Source: Branchiostoma belcheri (lineage: Eukaryota; Chordata; Leptocardii; Amphioxiformes; Branchiostomatidae). From it: a stretch of 64,000 bases of DNA. Where the stretch lies: NCBI RefSeq assembly GCF_001625305.1, contig NW_017803854.1, forward strand, positions 1,087,060 to 1,151,059, in the 5' to 3' direction. Below, one piece after another: positions 28,598 to 41,400 of this stretch. Under the pieces are notes generated by a model that was not told the DNA's origin, searched no databases, and saw only the letters and a program-made list of their open reading frames with translations. A program made the position numbers and the translations under genes. How positions within the stretch are numbered: the first letter of the stretch is position 1; each line of letters starts with the position of its first letter.

Positions 28598-31500
28598 ATG
28601 GCGGTGCATGTGACTCTCCAGTTCCTTCTCGGTCTAGCCGTTATATCTTACGTCTGCCTGTCATCATCAGTAGGTGAGTTAAAGGGCTATTGTCTAATAC
28701 TGGTGACAACATATTAGGTAATAAGACGGCTAGTCACAAACACGAAGTAGATTACTGTAGATAATAATATGTTTATGTCACTGGATGGTATCTGTTGTGT
28801 AGAAAACGCGGAATTTTTAAGTAATGCAGATTCAGTGGGTGAAAACAACCTGTTTTTGTATCTTTTAATCAAAGTCTGTTCATTACCTTGAACGATCTTG
28901 TTTTGTACTTGTGACGGCAAACATTGTTTACGACAGTCACAAGTTATTATTCTGTTCACGGTGATTTACATAAAAAGAGCATCAAGACCTTTCACTGGTA
29001 GAGATGTACCTTTTTTTATTCACATCAAGACCATGAGTATCTATTGGTAACAATAAATCAACAAATTGATAAGGCATTTGCGTACTTAAACGTATAAACT
29101 GTCATTGACTAGTTCTGCATGTAATTCTACCGGAAACGTTCCCCTACTCACGTACAAGAGTGGACTTTGTTTTGTCAGCCCAGTTCCCGTCTGGGGAGGA
29201 CTATGTCCCGTGTTGGACCGGGGCCCGGTGTGACCCTTGCCCCTCGGGCTACGTGGGAAGCGCCAACGGCGAGGCCCGCTGCTGTCCCAACTGTGCACCG
29301 CAAGGTAGGGGGCGTGCTTGTACAGAGTAGCTATAGCCATCATGATGTGGCCGTGTTGCATAGGTGATCCTATATATTAAAACTTTACCGATTCAGGCAT
29401 GGAACTAGATAGACACGGTTCTGGATACGATGAGTCTTCTGCAATATTGAAGTAGATGTTGGAAGGGAAGATCATAATTATCCATTCAAAGTATTTTGTG
29501 TCAAAAAACACTCTCTTAGGCCATGTTGATTTGATTATATGGATGACATCCGCGCGCGCATGAATTTTCGACCGTTTCAAAAAAAAAAAAAAGGTTTCAA
29601 CCATACTGTAAATCGTGCAAAACAGTTGCTAAATGAGCACAAATATACCATAAAACATTTAGAAACGATACCAATGTCGTAGAATGCCAAAATCAAAGGA
29701 AAAAAGACAAAAATGTAAAGAAATGAATTCGAAGAGTAGATTATTCGCCATAACATATTCTTTGCCATTTGTTCAACCTTCATGACCACGTAGATTTCAT
29801 AGTGAAAGCAACTTTTTTTTTTGCAAAACTTTTTTTTATTCGCACGCGCGCATCAGTTTTGGGGTTCCCAGAGGATGTCATCCATATAATCAAATCAACA
29901 TGGCCTTACTCACGCACACAAATTATCCTGTTGCACGGAGTGCGTACAGCCGACCAGAAAAGAAATGTGTAAGAAAAACAGGTCAATGACATATTGCATT
30001 AACAAAACATTAGGATCTTTTTTTCCAACATCTGCCTGGAGATGAAGCCTCTACTCTCGTCAGATTTCACTTCCAACAGCATTTGAAGCCGGCAGATTTT
30101 TGGCGACGCCCCAGGGGCGGAGTCGAAGATCACTCGAATCGCGAAACTTGATGTTCTATCAACAAGATGTCCGACCATACAAAGTCTATAATTAAGTGTT
30201 TACAATGCTTCCACGCACTTGTTGACGTGACTACAGGGATGATCATGTCCCCGTCTCTCTGCCTGTGCCGTCGGACTGCGGCGACAAATCCCGAGGACCA
30301 AGAAGGTGCCGATCGTGTAGAACCCGAGACCGAACCCGAGTTAGAACCAGAACCCGGGTCCGAACCCGAACCCGAACCCGAGATCGAATCTGAAGCCGAG
30401 TTAGAACCAGCAGAACCCGAACCAGAACCCGAGATCGAACCAGAACTCGGTCCAGAACCCGAGTTCGAACCAGAACCAGAACCCGGTCCAGAACCCGAAC
30501 CAGAACCCGGTCCAGAACCAGACCCAAGCCGACCGACTCTGGATAGCGATGGTCAGTCACGTCGTTATCATTTCTCATACACGAAGAGCACACTGGTTTC
30601 TTAACTTTGACTCTCAAACATTGCCTTCACTGTGTTAGTTTTTCTCTGTAGGGTATTTGTCATAGCTCGTTGTCAACCACAAGCATATGTCACATAACAA
30701 AGCCATCAATAGATGATTAAAACTAAACATTAAAGTAGTAACCTTCGCCATGGTAGTGTTTTTATTACCTGCCATGCTGATCACATGTTTTTGTGTAACG
30801 CAGGTCCCAAGGGGCAAGTGAAGTTCACCACATCCGGGGTATTTGTTGTTCCCGACGGGGTTCGCGCCGTTGACGTCATCTGTATCGGCGGTGGGGGAGG
30901 GGGGCGAGACAACCATGCCGAGATCCTGGGGGCGTACCCGTACGGCGGGGACGGCGGGAATTCCTCTTTCGGACGGTACCTGAGCGCCGAGGGAGGGAAA
31001 GGCGCCAAAGCGGACAACTCCGGTAAGTTATAATCTCCAAGCAGATGTTTTGATCATTGCAATGCAATATCAAATTGGCAACATAGTATCTCCAACTCTA
31101 AAAGAATTTGAATCATCGGAATTTCCATCCGAATCTCTCAGTCTTCATCAGCTATCAGAACCAAGTGACTATTTTGAAAGAGGAGTGAAGAAAGCCATCT
31201 ACATCAGGGCACACCAAACTTCTCTCAACCGGGACGGGGGGCGTTACCAACTTCCGACAAACTTTGACCCTGCGTCTACAGCACTTGTGTGATATAGCTG
31301 ATGAAGACCGAGAAATTCGGTTCAAAATTCCAGTGAGTCAAATTCTTTTTGCTTTGCAAATGTTACCTTTCTAGTTTTCATTATGAAGTTGAAACTTGTT
31401 TGACCTGTCCCCAGGCGGGGAAGGCGGGAAGGGGACGGTGGCGGACGGAGGACAGGGCGGGGTTGGCGGCGGGTGTAGCGCAGGCGCAGGAGCTGCGGGG

Positions 31501-34369
31501 CAGACGTCAGGAGGCGGAGGCGGGCTGGTGCCGGGATCCTCCACTCACCCGTTCTGTGGGGGAGGCGGCAGCAGCGGGGGGTCATCATGCGGGTCCGAGT
31601 TCGGCAATATTGGTGCTGGTGAGTATGATTATTAGCCTCTATCGGGCTTCAGAGGCCAAATAGCTACACACCAGACAGAAAACTTTGCCAGAGGAGTTGG
31701 TCTGCTACAGGACCTTCCAAAATTTGGCCAATTTCTATTCTTTCCAGCCCATTCTGAAACCTGGTAGAGGCTATATTATGATGGCAAACTTTATATGTTC
31801 ATACAGATAGATATTTTTTACGCAAACCGTTTGCGAAGAAACTGGAACAGTTCTGATTACTGGGCAAAGAATGGTTCAACCGTGATCTACCACCAGGCTT
31901 AAGAAGCGGCTCCAAAGAGTAGAAATTGGCCAAACTTGAGACAGATAACATGCCAGGGGAGTGCATCTGCTACAATTTGCCTGAATTCCTTCAACAGACC
32001 AACTTTCCTTGCGTGTTATTCCGTGTTGTTCCCTGGTCTATTTGGCTAATTTCTACTCTTTCCAGCTGATTCTGAAGCCAGGTGGTAGAGTCTATGTTGG
32101 ATCCGGATTTCTATTTCTCATATTTCCCACAGCTAGATCCGGGCCGGGAGGCGAGGAGCCGACTAGCCGTAAGGGCGGGCAGTACGGGGGAGGNNNNNNN
32201 NNNNNNNNNNNNNNNNNNNNNNNNNNNNNNNNNNNNNNNNNNNNNNNNNNNNNNNNNNNNNNNNNNNNNNNNNNNNNNTACGCCAAGCCGGGGGACGGGG
32301 TGGTGGTGGTCGCCTGGGGCCGGGAGATCGACCCGACGGGGGACATGACCACCTGCCCAGGCTGTGCCGACTGTCCCTGTCTGTGGCCAGAAATTACTCC
32401 AGGTAGGGCTAGGCATTGTCGGGTGCCATCCGTTTTGTAGCGACATTCTTTGCACTCGCAAACAGCAAATCTGGAATGGAAGGATGTAAGTAGACTGGCC
32501 GCTGACTGAACTTGCAATTGCTGAAACCGCTCTGGTTGTCGAACTACACGGGGCCCACAAAGTCTAAGTCTTGCCCTCGCTACCTCCCAAAAAGGATGGC
32601 TCCCAGGCTAGCCTATAGCTAGACTGGGATGTAAGGAAGACAAAATAGACTGGAAAAGAAAGGCGACCAAAATGAAAAAAGAAAAGAAAACGAAAAATAA
32701 CATATAAGAAATGAAGAAAGAAAGAAAGAAAGAACGGATGAATGAATGAATGAATGAAAACGGATGATAAAGGAATGCGGTAAGAGTGAAAGATAGAAAA
32801 GGAGGAAGGACGGGATATATAAAGATGGAGATGACAACTTTACAAGGCTACCCCGCACTGTTTCTACGTGCATCGTCTTTATTCTCATATCTAGCCCCTG
32901 CCGTCCCGATTACCACCGAGCCTCCCCCCGTGCCCCTGAGTGAGTACGGGGGACCCTAATTTATAAGTCTAAGTCTTGCACTCACTACCCCCGAAAAAAG
33001 GATGACTCCCAGGCTAGCCTAGACTGGGATGGAAGGACATCAAAATAGGCTAGAAAAGAAAGGCAACCAAAAGAAAAAAAGAAAAGGAAAAGAACAGATA
33101 AGATACAAGAAAGAAAGAAAGAAAGAATATGAATGAAAGAAAGAATGAAAGAAAGATTGCGGTAAGAGTGAAAGATAGCAAAGGAGAAAGGATGGAAGCA
33201 TGGAATATATAAAGATGGAAATAACAACTTCCACAAAGCTACCTGCATTCCTGTATCTAGCCCCTGCCGTCCCGATTACCACCGAGCCTCCCCCCGTGCC
33301 CGAGCGTGACCGGCGGCGGTGTACCGGGAGTGCCGGGTACTGCCGGGGTGCACAGGTGACCGGTGCGCGGTGCGTGGACGGCTTCTGCGAATGTTCCGGG
33401 CGGGAGTACCAGAAATACACCTGCTTACGTCAGTAAAACTGCAATTGGTTTTTCATTGTGTTCAGGGAGGATTAAATTCATATAGATTCAAGAAAATTTT
33501 AGCCTCTACCAGGCTTGGGGAGGCGGCTGGAAAGAGTAGAAATCGGCCAAATAGAGAAATAAGCATGCCAATGGAGTGCGGCGAACTGTTCTCTCAACGG
33601 ACAAACTCCTTTGGCATGCTTATTTCTCTATTTGGCCGATTTCTACTCTTTCCAGCCGCCTCCCCAAGCCTGGTAGAGGCTAAGAAAATTTAACAAACAG
33701 ATGAACGTTGGACACGACTGTGTTGTATGTATTCGTGTTAGGCATACGTACATCTACACTGATTCAAAGCGTCACTTGGAGAGGGAATTATATACATGTA
33801 ACACAGAACCAACACAGGACAGGCACGGTAAATATCAACACACCATTAAGTATGCACAAATGTTTAAACGTAGTAGTATTTATCTATGCATTGTAGGCTA
33901 TGAATTGTGCCTATGTATTAGGATTGTGTCTAGAACATCTGTATCGTTTTCGAGAGTATAGAAAGAAATTAGTATTGATACAGTAGCAACTATACTATAA
34001 GGACACCAACCACTCAGGCCAGCTTCTATCCAGTCAAACAACCGCCATTTTAAATCCCCCTAGCGGTTGTCGGGAGCTGTGCAATATCACGTGACTCCGG
34101 CGACGCACGCGCAGAGCCCGGTATTCGGAACAGTCGGGACGATGGGGAGGTGTACAGCTGCGTGGCGGACGACAACAGCCGGTATGAAGTCCACGCTCTG
34201 GCCGTGTACGAAGGCTACGGGCCACGCAGGTATGTTGTCAACATATGCAATCATGATCCTTTTCGTCAGAGGTAAAAAAAGGAATTGAGATGAATCTAAA
34301 ACGCTTTACTAGTTATTACATTTGGGTGCGTAGGTGCTGTTTTGTGTGTGTCCGTGTGTGTATGTGTGT

Positions 34370-34453
<84 letters not shown>

Positions 34454-35469
34454 ATGTATGTGTGTTTGTGTGTGTGTGTGTGTGCGCGCGCGCGCGCGTG
34501 TGTGTGTGTTTCTGCATGGCCCTTAGGTCAGGTTGCACGTCTGCACCTGTGTGGTAGCGCTCACTGTTTCATGTGTTTTAGTAACATGACCTCCTTGACA
34601 ACTGACAGCTTTACCTTGCACGATAAGGAAAGTTTCACCACATGTCATGTGTGTCTATTTTTTGGTCTAGGGGATTCCAACAGGAGCCGACAGGGGGTGC
34701 TACTATGAACGTGTACGTCACCGCGGACCAGCTGACCAAGCCTGTTGTTTTCGTGCTGAGCTCGTACGAGGCGGTCAACTGGGTGCTCCACCTACCGGAG
34801 GGCGTGGAACTGCATAGAATCGACCTGGTATGTGGGAGCGAAACGATGTTTAAAAAAGGGCATTTTTTCACAAAAAAATGAAACAGAAATATTTTAATTG
34901 AAAAAGTCTTCGTTAGATTGTAATTTAATTTAATTTCACTTTTCAAGATTTGTGCCATCATCTCACATAATTTCTGACATGTTTATGATTGGTTTGTGGT
35001 ACCACCACTTTTTGTGGTACCACCACTTTTTGTGGTACCACCACTTTTGTGGTACCACCACTTTTTTGTGGTTGGCGTTAAAACACAGTTTGTAGTACCA
35101 CCACAAAGTACAAGAATATAAGCAAACATGGATGATACCTGTGTTTCAAGATTTTAAAGACACTCGACAGATTTCAAAGACAGTTTTACAGACGTCGATA
35201 GATACAATCAACAATGTATTCTAAATATTTGACATATTCCCTCTAGATCGCCTACTATCTCGCGCAGTCCTCGGTGAGTGTGCGACGCGGTTCCGTCAAG
35301 AAGGTGCAGCGCCTGTCTGGTCGGATAGGGGGCCTTCCTGCGTGTGCGTACGGAAAGGACGAGGGCGGCTGCGACACGCTGGAGCTGTTGAAGTACATCC
35401 AAGAGAAATTCGGACCCGTTACGTCATTCACTGGAACGTACAGAGCGTCGGGCTGGAGTTTGCGTATAG
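28598..35469 (+). CDS. Mosaic protease: signal peptide and module 1
   Basis: Exons: 28598-28673, 29179-29304, 30237-30551, 30804-31022, 31415-31618, 32133-32402 (containing the gap), 33261-33428, 34064-34229, 34671-34827 and 35247-35469. The ATG gives a hydrophobic signal peptide ([20 protein letters not shown]). A six-cysteine segment (PCWTG...RCCPNC) follows, then SPSLCLCRR with a Glu-Pro repeat linker. Next come a glycine-rich domain like that of ALK/LTK receptors ([11 protein letters not shown], long Gly runs), an EB/EGF-like six-cysteine segment ([11 protein letters not shown]), a short Ig-like strand pair (YSCVADD) and a domain I cannot name ([17 protein letters not shown] to [13 protein letters not shown]). 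Confidence 0.75.
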
Positions 35470-38400
35470 GTAAATTTTTGATTGCTATATGAAGCTATTT
35501 ATAGATATTTTTAGTTAGGTGTGCAAAGGTTGTAGATTTAACAGGTCGTACAGATTACTATACCGGCTATACAGAATTGATACAGAGATTTCTAGGTTAC
35601 ACTTTAAATTTAACAACATACCCTAACATTAAATGATCACAACGCGTTCTACACGGGGGCGTCTGATTATTTTTTTCAACAGCCTAAAACACAGACTTCG
35701 TTGAATTTCAAAGTAAAACAATTCGCATAATCTGGAACCCGATATCTAATCATGTCCCAAGAACCAAAGAAATCTGCACAATTCACCGTGAGTGACAGCT
35801 GCGAACACACGAACACTAACAGAAACCATGTAAAAAAAAATTGTGTGATTTTTTTTACCTCCATGCGGAAACAGAGCCCTTCCGCGGAAGTCAAGTAAGT
35901 CAAGTCCGCGGAAGGATATCCCCTTCCACGCGAAAAAAATATTATAGAAATTAGATTTTCACCACTTGGTTACGTACATTAATATGAATTCTGTTTGGTA
36001 TAATTTCAGGACAGCCCCCTGAAGAGCCGACTCCGTCTGGCCAGGTCCCGTGTTGGACTGGCTCCCAGTGCGACGCATGCGCGTCCGGGAATGTCGGGAG
36101 TGTGAACGGAGACAAGCGCTGCTGTCCAAACTGCGCCGCACAAGGTAGGGGGCGCTCGTGAATAGTTTCAACAAGTTGATAAGTCACTGAGTAAAGAGAC
36201 TCTTTTTACACAAGTGTTTTGTGCACAGCCAACGTTTCGGTGACCGTCTGTCACCTTCCTCAGGGCAATTCTGACTGGTCCACATTGTACTGCAGCTAGC
36301 ACAGGTGTCTGCTCTACATGTAGGTGTACGTTTGGTAATGCATATATATATATATTACCTGTGCTACAGTGCAATATGAACCAGTCTGAGGTTCTAGGAA
36401 GGGGACAGATGGCCGCCAAAACGTCGGCTGAATAAAAGACTTCGTTGTTTAAAAATGTTTCTTTACTCAAGGTAGGGGGCGCTTGATCTACCGGCCCGAA
36501 TTGCTTCCGTCGGAACAACTCTGTTGATCTACTACATGTGTGTTTGAGGAATTCCTAATGTTGCAGTAAATCCAATATCATATAAACTCAAATATAGCAA
36601 ACTGGAAGATAGAATAGACGAAAATCACAGAAGGACTTAAATCAGTAGGACATAGATAAAAGCAGCATTCTCATTGTATCCTACTGTACGTATACAATGC
36701 ATACACAGTTTTATATATTTTCCGATGACTTGAAACAGAATTTCAAGCTACTGCGCTTCAACAGAAACCCATCTTTTTTGCCTCATATGTTCCTGTTGTT
36801 GTTACAGGTTTGATTCTGTCCCCGTCCTTCTGTTTTTGCCGCCGGACGCCCGAGACAGACGGAGATGGCGACAAGGAAGGGTCCATATTAGATACAGGGA
36901 GTGACGGTATGTTCTGTACCGACTGGTGCATGTTTTCCACATGTTTACCAGCTCCGTAAAACTGACAATAAGAGATTCTTCGTATGTAAGGAGTTTTTGG
37001 CGAAGCTTCCGGAGCGAGCCTGATAGTATATTTTTGCCCTCTTTAAGAATTTTCGATGTTTCATACAGAGTTAACATCTGTGTTTCTCTGGCAGTAGGCT
37101 CGCGTGTATCGTGTGCCTCTAGATTTATTTTGCTGCTTTTAGATTTCCCGAGCTGCAGTGATTTTGACATAGGTGTTCGAAAATAGAACAGGGGTTCGAT
37201 GCGTTCGATCAGGATCGGTCATTTCCCGCCTTTAATTCTAAACATAGTACAGTAAAATTGCCTTAAGACAAGAATATCCAGACGACAGAGCAAATTAAAA
37301 ATCTCAACAATTACACCTGGATAGCAACCACAACCATTATCCCCTAACAAAACAATCAACAGATGAAATAATACCTTCGCAATGGCAATTGCCTTGTTGA
37401 TTCCACGTTTGTGTGTTACACATACAGGTCCCAAGGGACAAGTGAAGTTCACCACATCCGGGGTATTCGTCGTGCCGGACGGGGTTCGCGCCGTTGACGT
37501 CATCTGTATCGGCGGTGGGGGAGGGGGGCGAGACGACCATGCCGAGATCCTGGGGGCGTACCCGTACGGCGGGGACGGCGGAGAGTCTTCCTTCGGACGG
37601 TACCTGAGCGCGGAGGGAGGGAAAGGCGCCAAGGCAGGAAACGCCGGTAGGTGTTAGCCTCTACCTGAGGCTTCGAATTCAGAGACGGCTGGCAGAAATT
37701 GTAGGAACTGGCCAAATAGACAGATAATTAACATGCAATAGTACGCTAAAGGAGTACAACTTCAACTTGCCGCTCCTTTTTTTTAATTTTGCGGACCTAC
37801 TCCCCTGGTATGCTATCTGTCTATTTGGCTACTCTTTCCAGCCACCCCTGAAGCTTTATAGAGGCTAGTCTACCAGGTATATGTAACTGACCTTTTTTGG
37901 ACAGTCGTAAAATCGCAGCTTTGTATACATCCACATGGCAAATCGAGAAAAGATGATAAACACAACTTGCCTGGGTACCATCCTGGTTAGTTCGTAACCT
38001 CATCAGGATGGTAGCAAGGCTAAAACACAACATCTTAGAGGTGCCATTCATAATGATTAACTTCTTGAGCTTGTTTGACCTGACCGTAGGCGGGGAAGGC
38101 GGGAAGGGGACGGTGGCGGACGGAGGACAGGGCGGGGTTGGCGGCGGGTGTAGCGCAGGCGCAGGAGCTGCGGGGCAGACGTCAGGAGGCGGAGGCGGGC
38201 TGGTGCCGGGATCCTCCACTCACCCGTTCTGTGGGGGAGGCGGCAGCAGCGGCGGGTCATCATGCGGGTCAGAGTTCGAGAATATGCCTCCAGGTGCGTA
38301 CACTATTACAAGTTCATATTTTTTTAATTAATATATCTTTTATTCATTTTCCATTAATAATCAACATTGATAATTTAGTCTTCCTATTGTAGATTTTCCA

Positions 38401-41400
38401 CAGAATTACTATATAAATACTATTAACAACTAATGGCAGATTTGTTGCAACACATGATTCACTAGATAGAAATATAATTACAGTAACCTTCGCTCAACCG
38501 AGGCGGGGCGCGGTACCGACTTCCGACGAACTTTGACCCAATGCTGACGCCAAACGCGCGAAAACATAAAATTCGACAATTTGATTATGGTTATTTATTT
38601 TTCATTATCATGATTATATTTTTCCATGAACCAAAGGCAAATCAGGGCCGGGAGGCGAGGAGCCGACTAGCCGTAAGGGCGGGCAGTACGGGGGAGGGGG
38701 CGGCAGCCGGGCCGGCGGACGGGCCGGGGGAGGCGGCGGGTACTCCCGGGAAGTCATCAGGGTCGCCCCGGGAGAACGGATCGCCGTGACGGTGGGCCGG
38801 GCGGGGACGCCGCACTACGCCAAGCCGGGGGACGGGGTGGTGGTGGTCGCCTGGGGCCGGGAGATCGACCCGACGGGGGACATGACCACCTGCCCAGGCT
38901 GTGCCGACTGTCCCTGTCAACAGCCGGACGCTGTAACAACACAAGGTGTTGACTTTAATTCTATCTCATATATTGTTGTAGGTTCTTCGTTCTCGACAAT
39001 GACCAGCGGCATCACGCAAGGTTGTCTGATATGGAAACAATAAAGTCATGATACAAGCTTGATACGGGGATACAGATCGTAGAATTCGACCAAAACATGT
39101 AATCACCAGACGTGGTGATGACGGCACACTCAAGTTTTATCAACTTATATTAATGCCGAAACCAACACAGGGCACAAATACATTACAGGACAATACTCAT
39201 TTTCATCTGAGCGAAGTGAGGAAAGTCGTACCTTTCCCAAGGGCACAAGATCGGTGACATGTCAGGACTCGAACCCGGGACCTCTAGAAAAATGATTGGC
39301 CAGGACAGCCAGTCTGCAATATGATTGATTTCCCCAAACGAAGGCAAATGAACTCAACGGTCGAGCTGGGTGGCCAAACTCCTCTAATTCTCACTGTTTG
39401 GGTTTAAGTTACGTTACTGTCTTTAAACCCACATTTTTAGTCTAGTGGAGCTATTCAAATATCAAAATCTGTTTTTTATGGTTTTTAAAGTGTTTTGTTC
39501 ATTCTTACCAGCTCCGGCATCTTCGGAAGTTACCGTTCCGGCTGTAGGAAGGACCCCCTGCATCGGGAGCAGGGGTTACTGTCCGGGGGGACACGTTACA
39601 GGAGCCAGGTGTGTTGACGGGTTCTGTGAGTGCTCCAAGAAACACTACCAGCGATACACATGTCTACGTAAGTATCATACTAGTATTTATTTTGGCTGTA
39701 TCTTTCCGTCAAGCCTCAACTGTCGTCCCTTTTTGCACGTCGTTTGTTGTAAGTACCACGAGATTGCCGTTAATGTTTTGATTTTGTGACAATGTTTTCT
39801 CAGCCAATCAGCTCGTTGTACACATCTATACTTGATTTCACCTACCTGAGGTGACGTTGTTTCAGCCAATCAGCATCCACCTTAGAAATTACTCACCTTA
39901 GCCATATGGTCGTTGATGTTACGTGCAACGAGAAACATTACGTGATGCTCTGATTGGCTGAGAGCCGTAACTGAACCAAAGTTGTTTTAAACATATTGTT
40001 ACGAATTCGTCGATGAAGGTTAGACACCCAGGTAATACTAGTAAGCGACACAAGGAAATTGTTTAAAAGTATTGTTTAAAACAATTTCCTCAAGCAATTT
40101 GATAGATTTTGAAAACTGATTTCCTTGTGTAAATTTGATAAGTTTGTTTATCACCCAAAGCGGTTGTCGGGAGCTGTGCAATAAGCCGTGGATCTGAGAA
40201 TGCCGAAGCCCTGCAGGATTCGGGAGTCAGAGAGACCTTCGGCTGCGTCGCTGATGACAACAACCAGTACGAAGTGCACATACTGGCCGTGTACGAGGGG
40301 GTCGGACCTAGAAGGTACGTACATACTGAGGAAAACGTCGTAAAAAAACGTCGTAAAAGACAGCCCGCTGTCTTAGGTCATGTTTTCTGCAAAAAAAGAA
40401 AGAACAAGATGTCGGTAGTTTTAGACTTCGGGGAAGTATATACAATCCTCGGCTTCCTAAATTCCCCCATGTCGACCCCTAATTCCTGCTGGCTCTCGGG
40501 AAGATTCTGAGACATTTGACTTCCTGTCATTCTGCCTGTCAATCATCCTCCCACGTGCTGTCAATTGACGCAAAGGGGGCAGGCATAAAAACACAAAATC
40601 CACAGTTAAGCCACCTGCAATAATGACTTGCGTTCTACACATACTAAAACGCGTGCAGCAAATATGTTTTGAACTTCTGTTCGTTGTGAAATTTCAGGGC
40701 TGCAGCTGAGATGGACGTCTACGTTACCACCGGCCAGGTCTCCAAACCTCTGGTCCTGGTGTTGAGCTCCTATGAACCGGTCAACTGGGTGCTCCACCTA
40801 CCGGAGGACGTGGAAGTGCACCAAGTGCTTCTGGTAAGACCAAAACTTCATGGACAAATGGAGAACCTGGCAACACATCTATCGTCTTGCAGTGGCTTGA
40901 ATTTGTTACATTTGTCTACATCATTTTGATATTTGTACAATTCTTCGTATATCTGTACTTGACGTGTTGTGTCCGCAGATTGCATATCATATAGACAAGA
41001 GTGACGTGACTGTGCGGAGTGGTTCTGTGAACGAGGTGCAGCGCGTGTCAGGTCGGACAGGGGGCGCTCCTGCCTGTGCGTACGGCAAGGACGACGGCGG
41101 CTGCAAGACTGTCGAGCTGCTGAAGTACGTCAAACGAAAGTTCGGCCCCGTCTCGTCCTTCGCGGGTACATACAGGGCAAATAGATGGAATTTAAAGATA
41201 GGTAGGTACAGGTCAACAATATTAGTTGACAAAAATCCGCATATATTCAAACCTGGTAGAACGTACTGCACCTGTGCGAAACCCGTTATGTATATTGTAC
41301 ACAGGATTTGGCAAAATGGCTACCTTTCTTATTCGCGGATGACATCCTGTCTATAGTTTTCAAATATTGCGCTGGAAAAGATATCGTCTTCAAGGGGTGG

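Noticed and set aside
30243..30617. Minus-strand Arg/Val-rich frame
   Set aside because: It is the antisense shadow of the Glu-Pro coding repeat.
31349..31663. Alternative frames through the glycine-rich exons
   Set aside because: Only the glycine-rich frame fits the splice phases and the sister module; the others are GC-rich shadows.
34296..34708. Long open frames rich in Cys/Val or His/Thr
   Set aside because: They are translations of the GT microsatellite in an intron.
34990..35110. CRISPR-like spacing of short repeats
   Set aside because: The repeats are near-contiguous palindromic units without spacers, in an animal intron.
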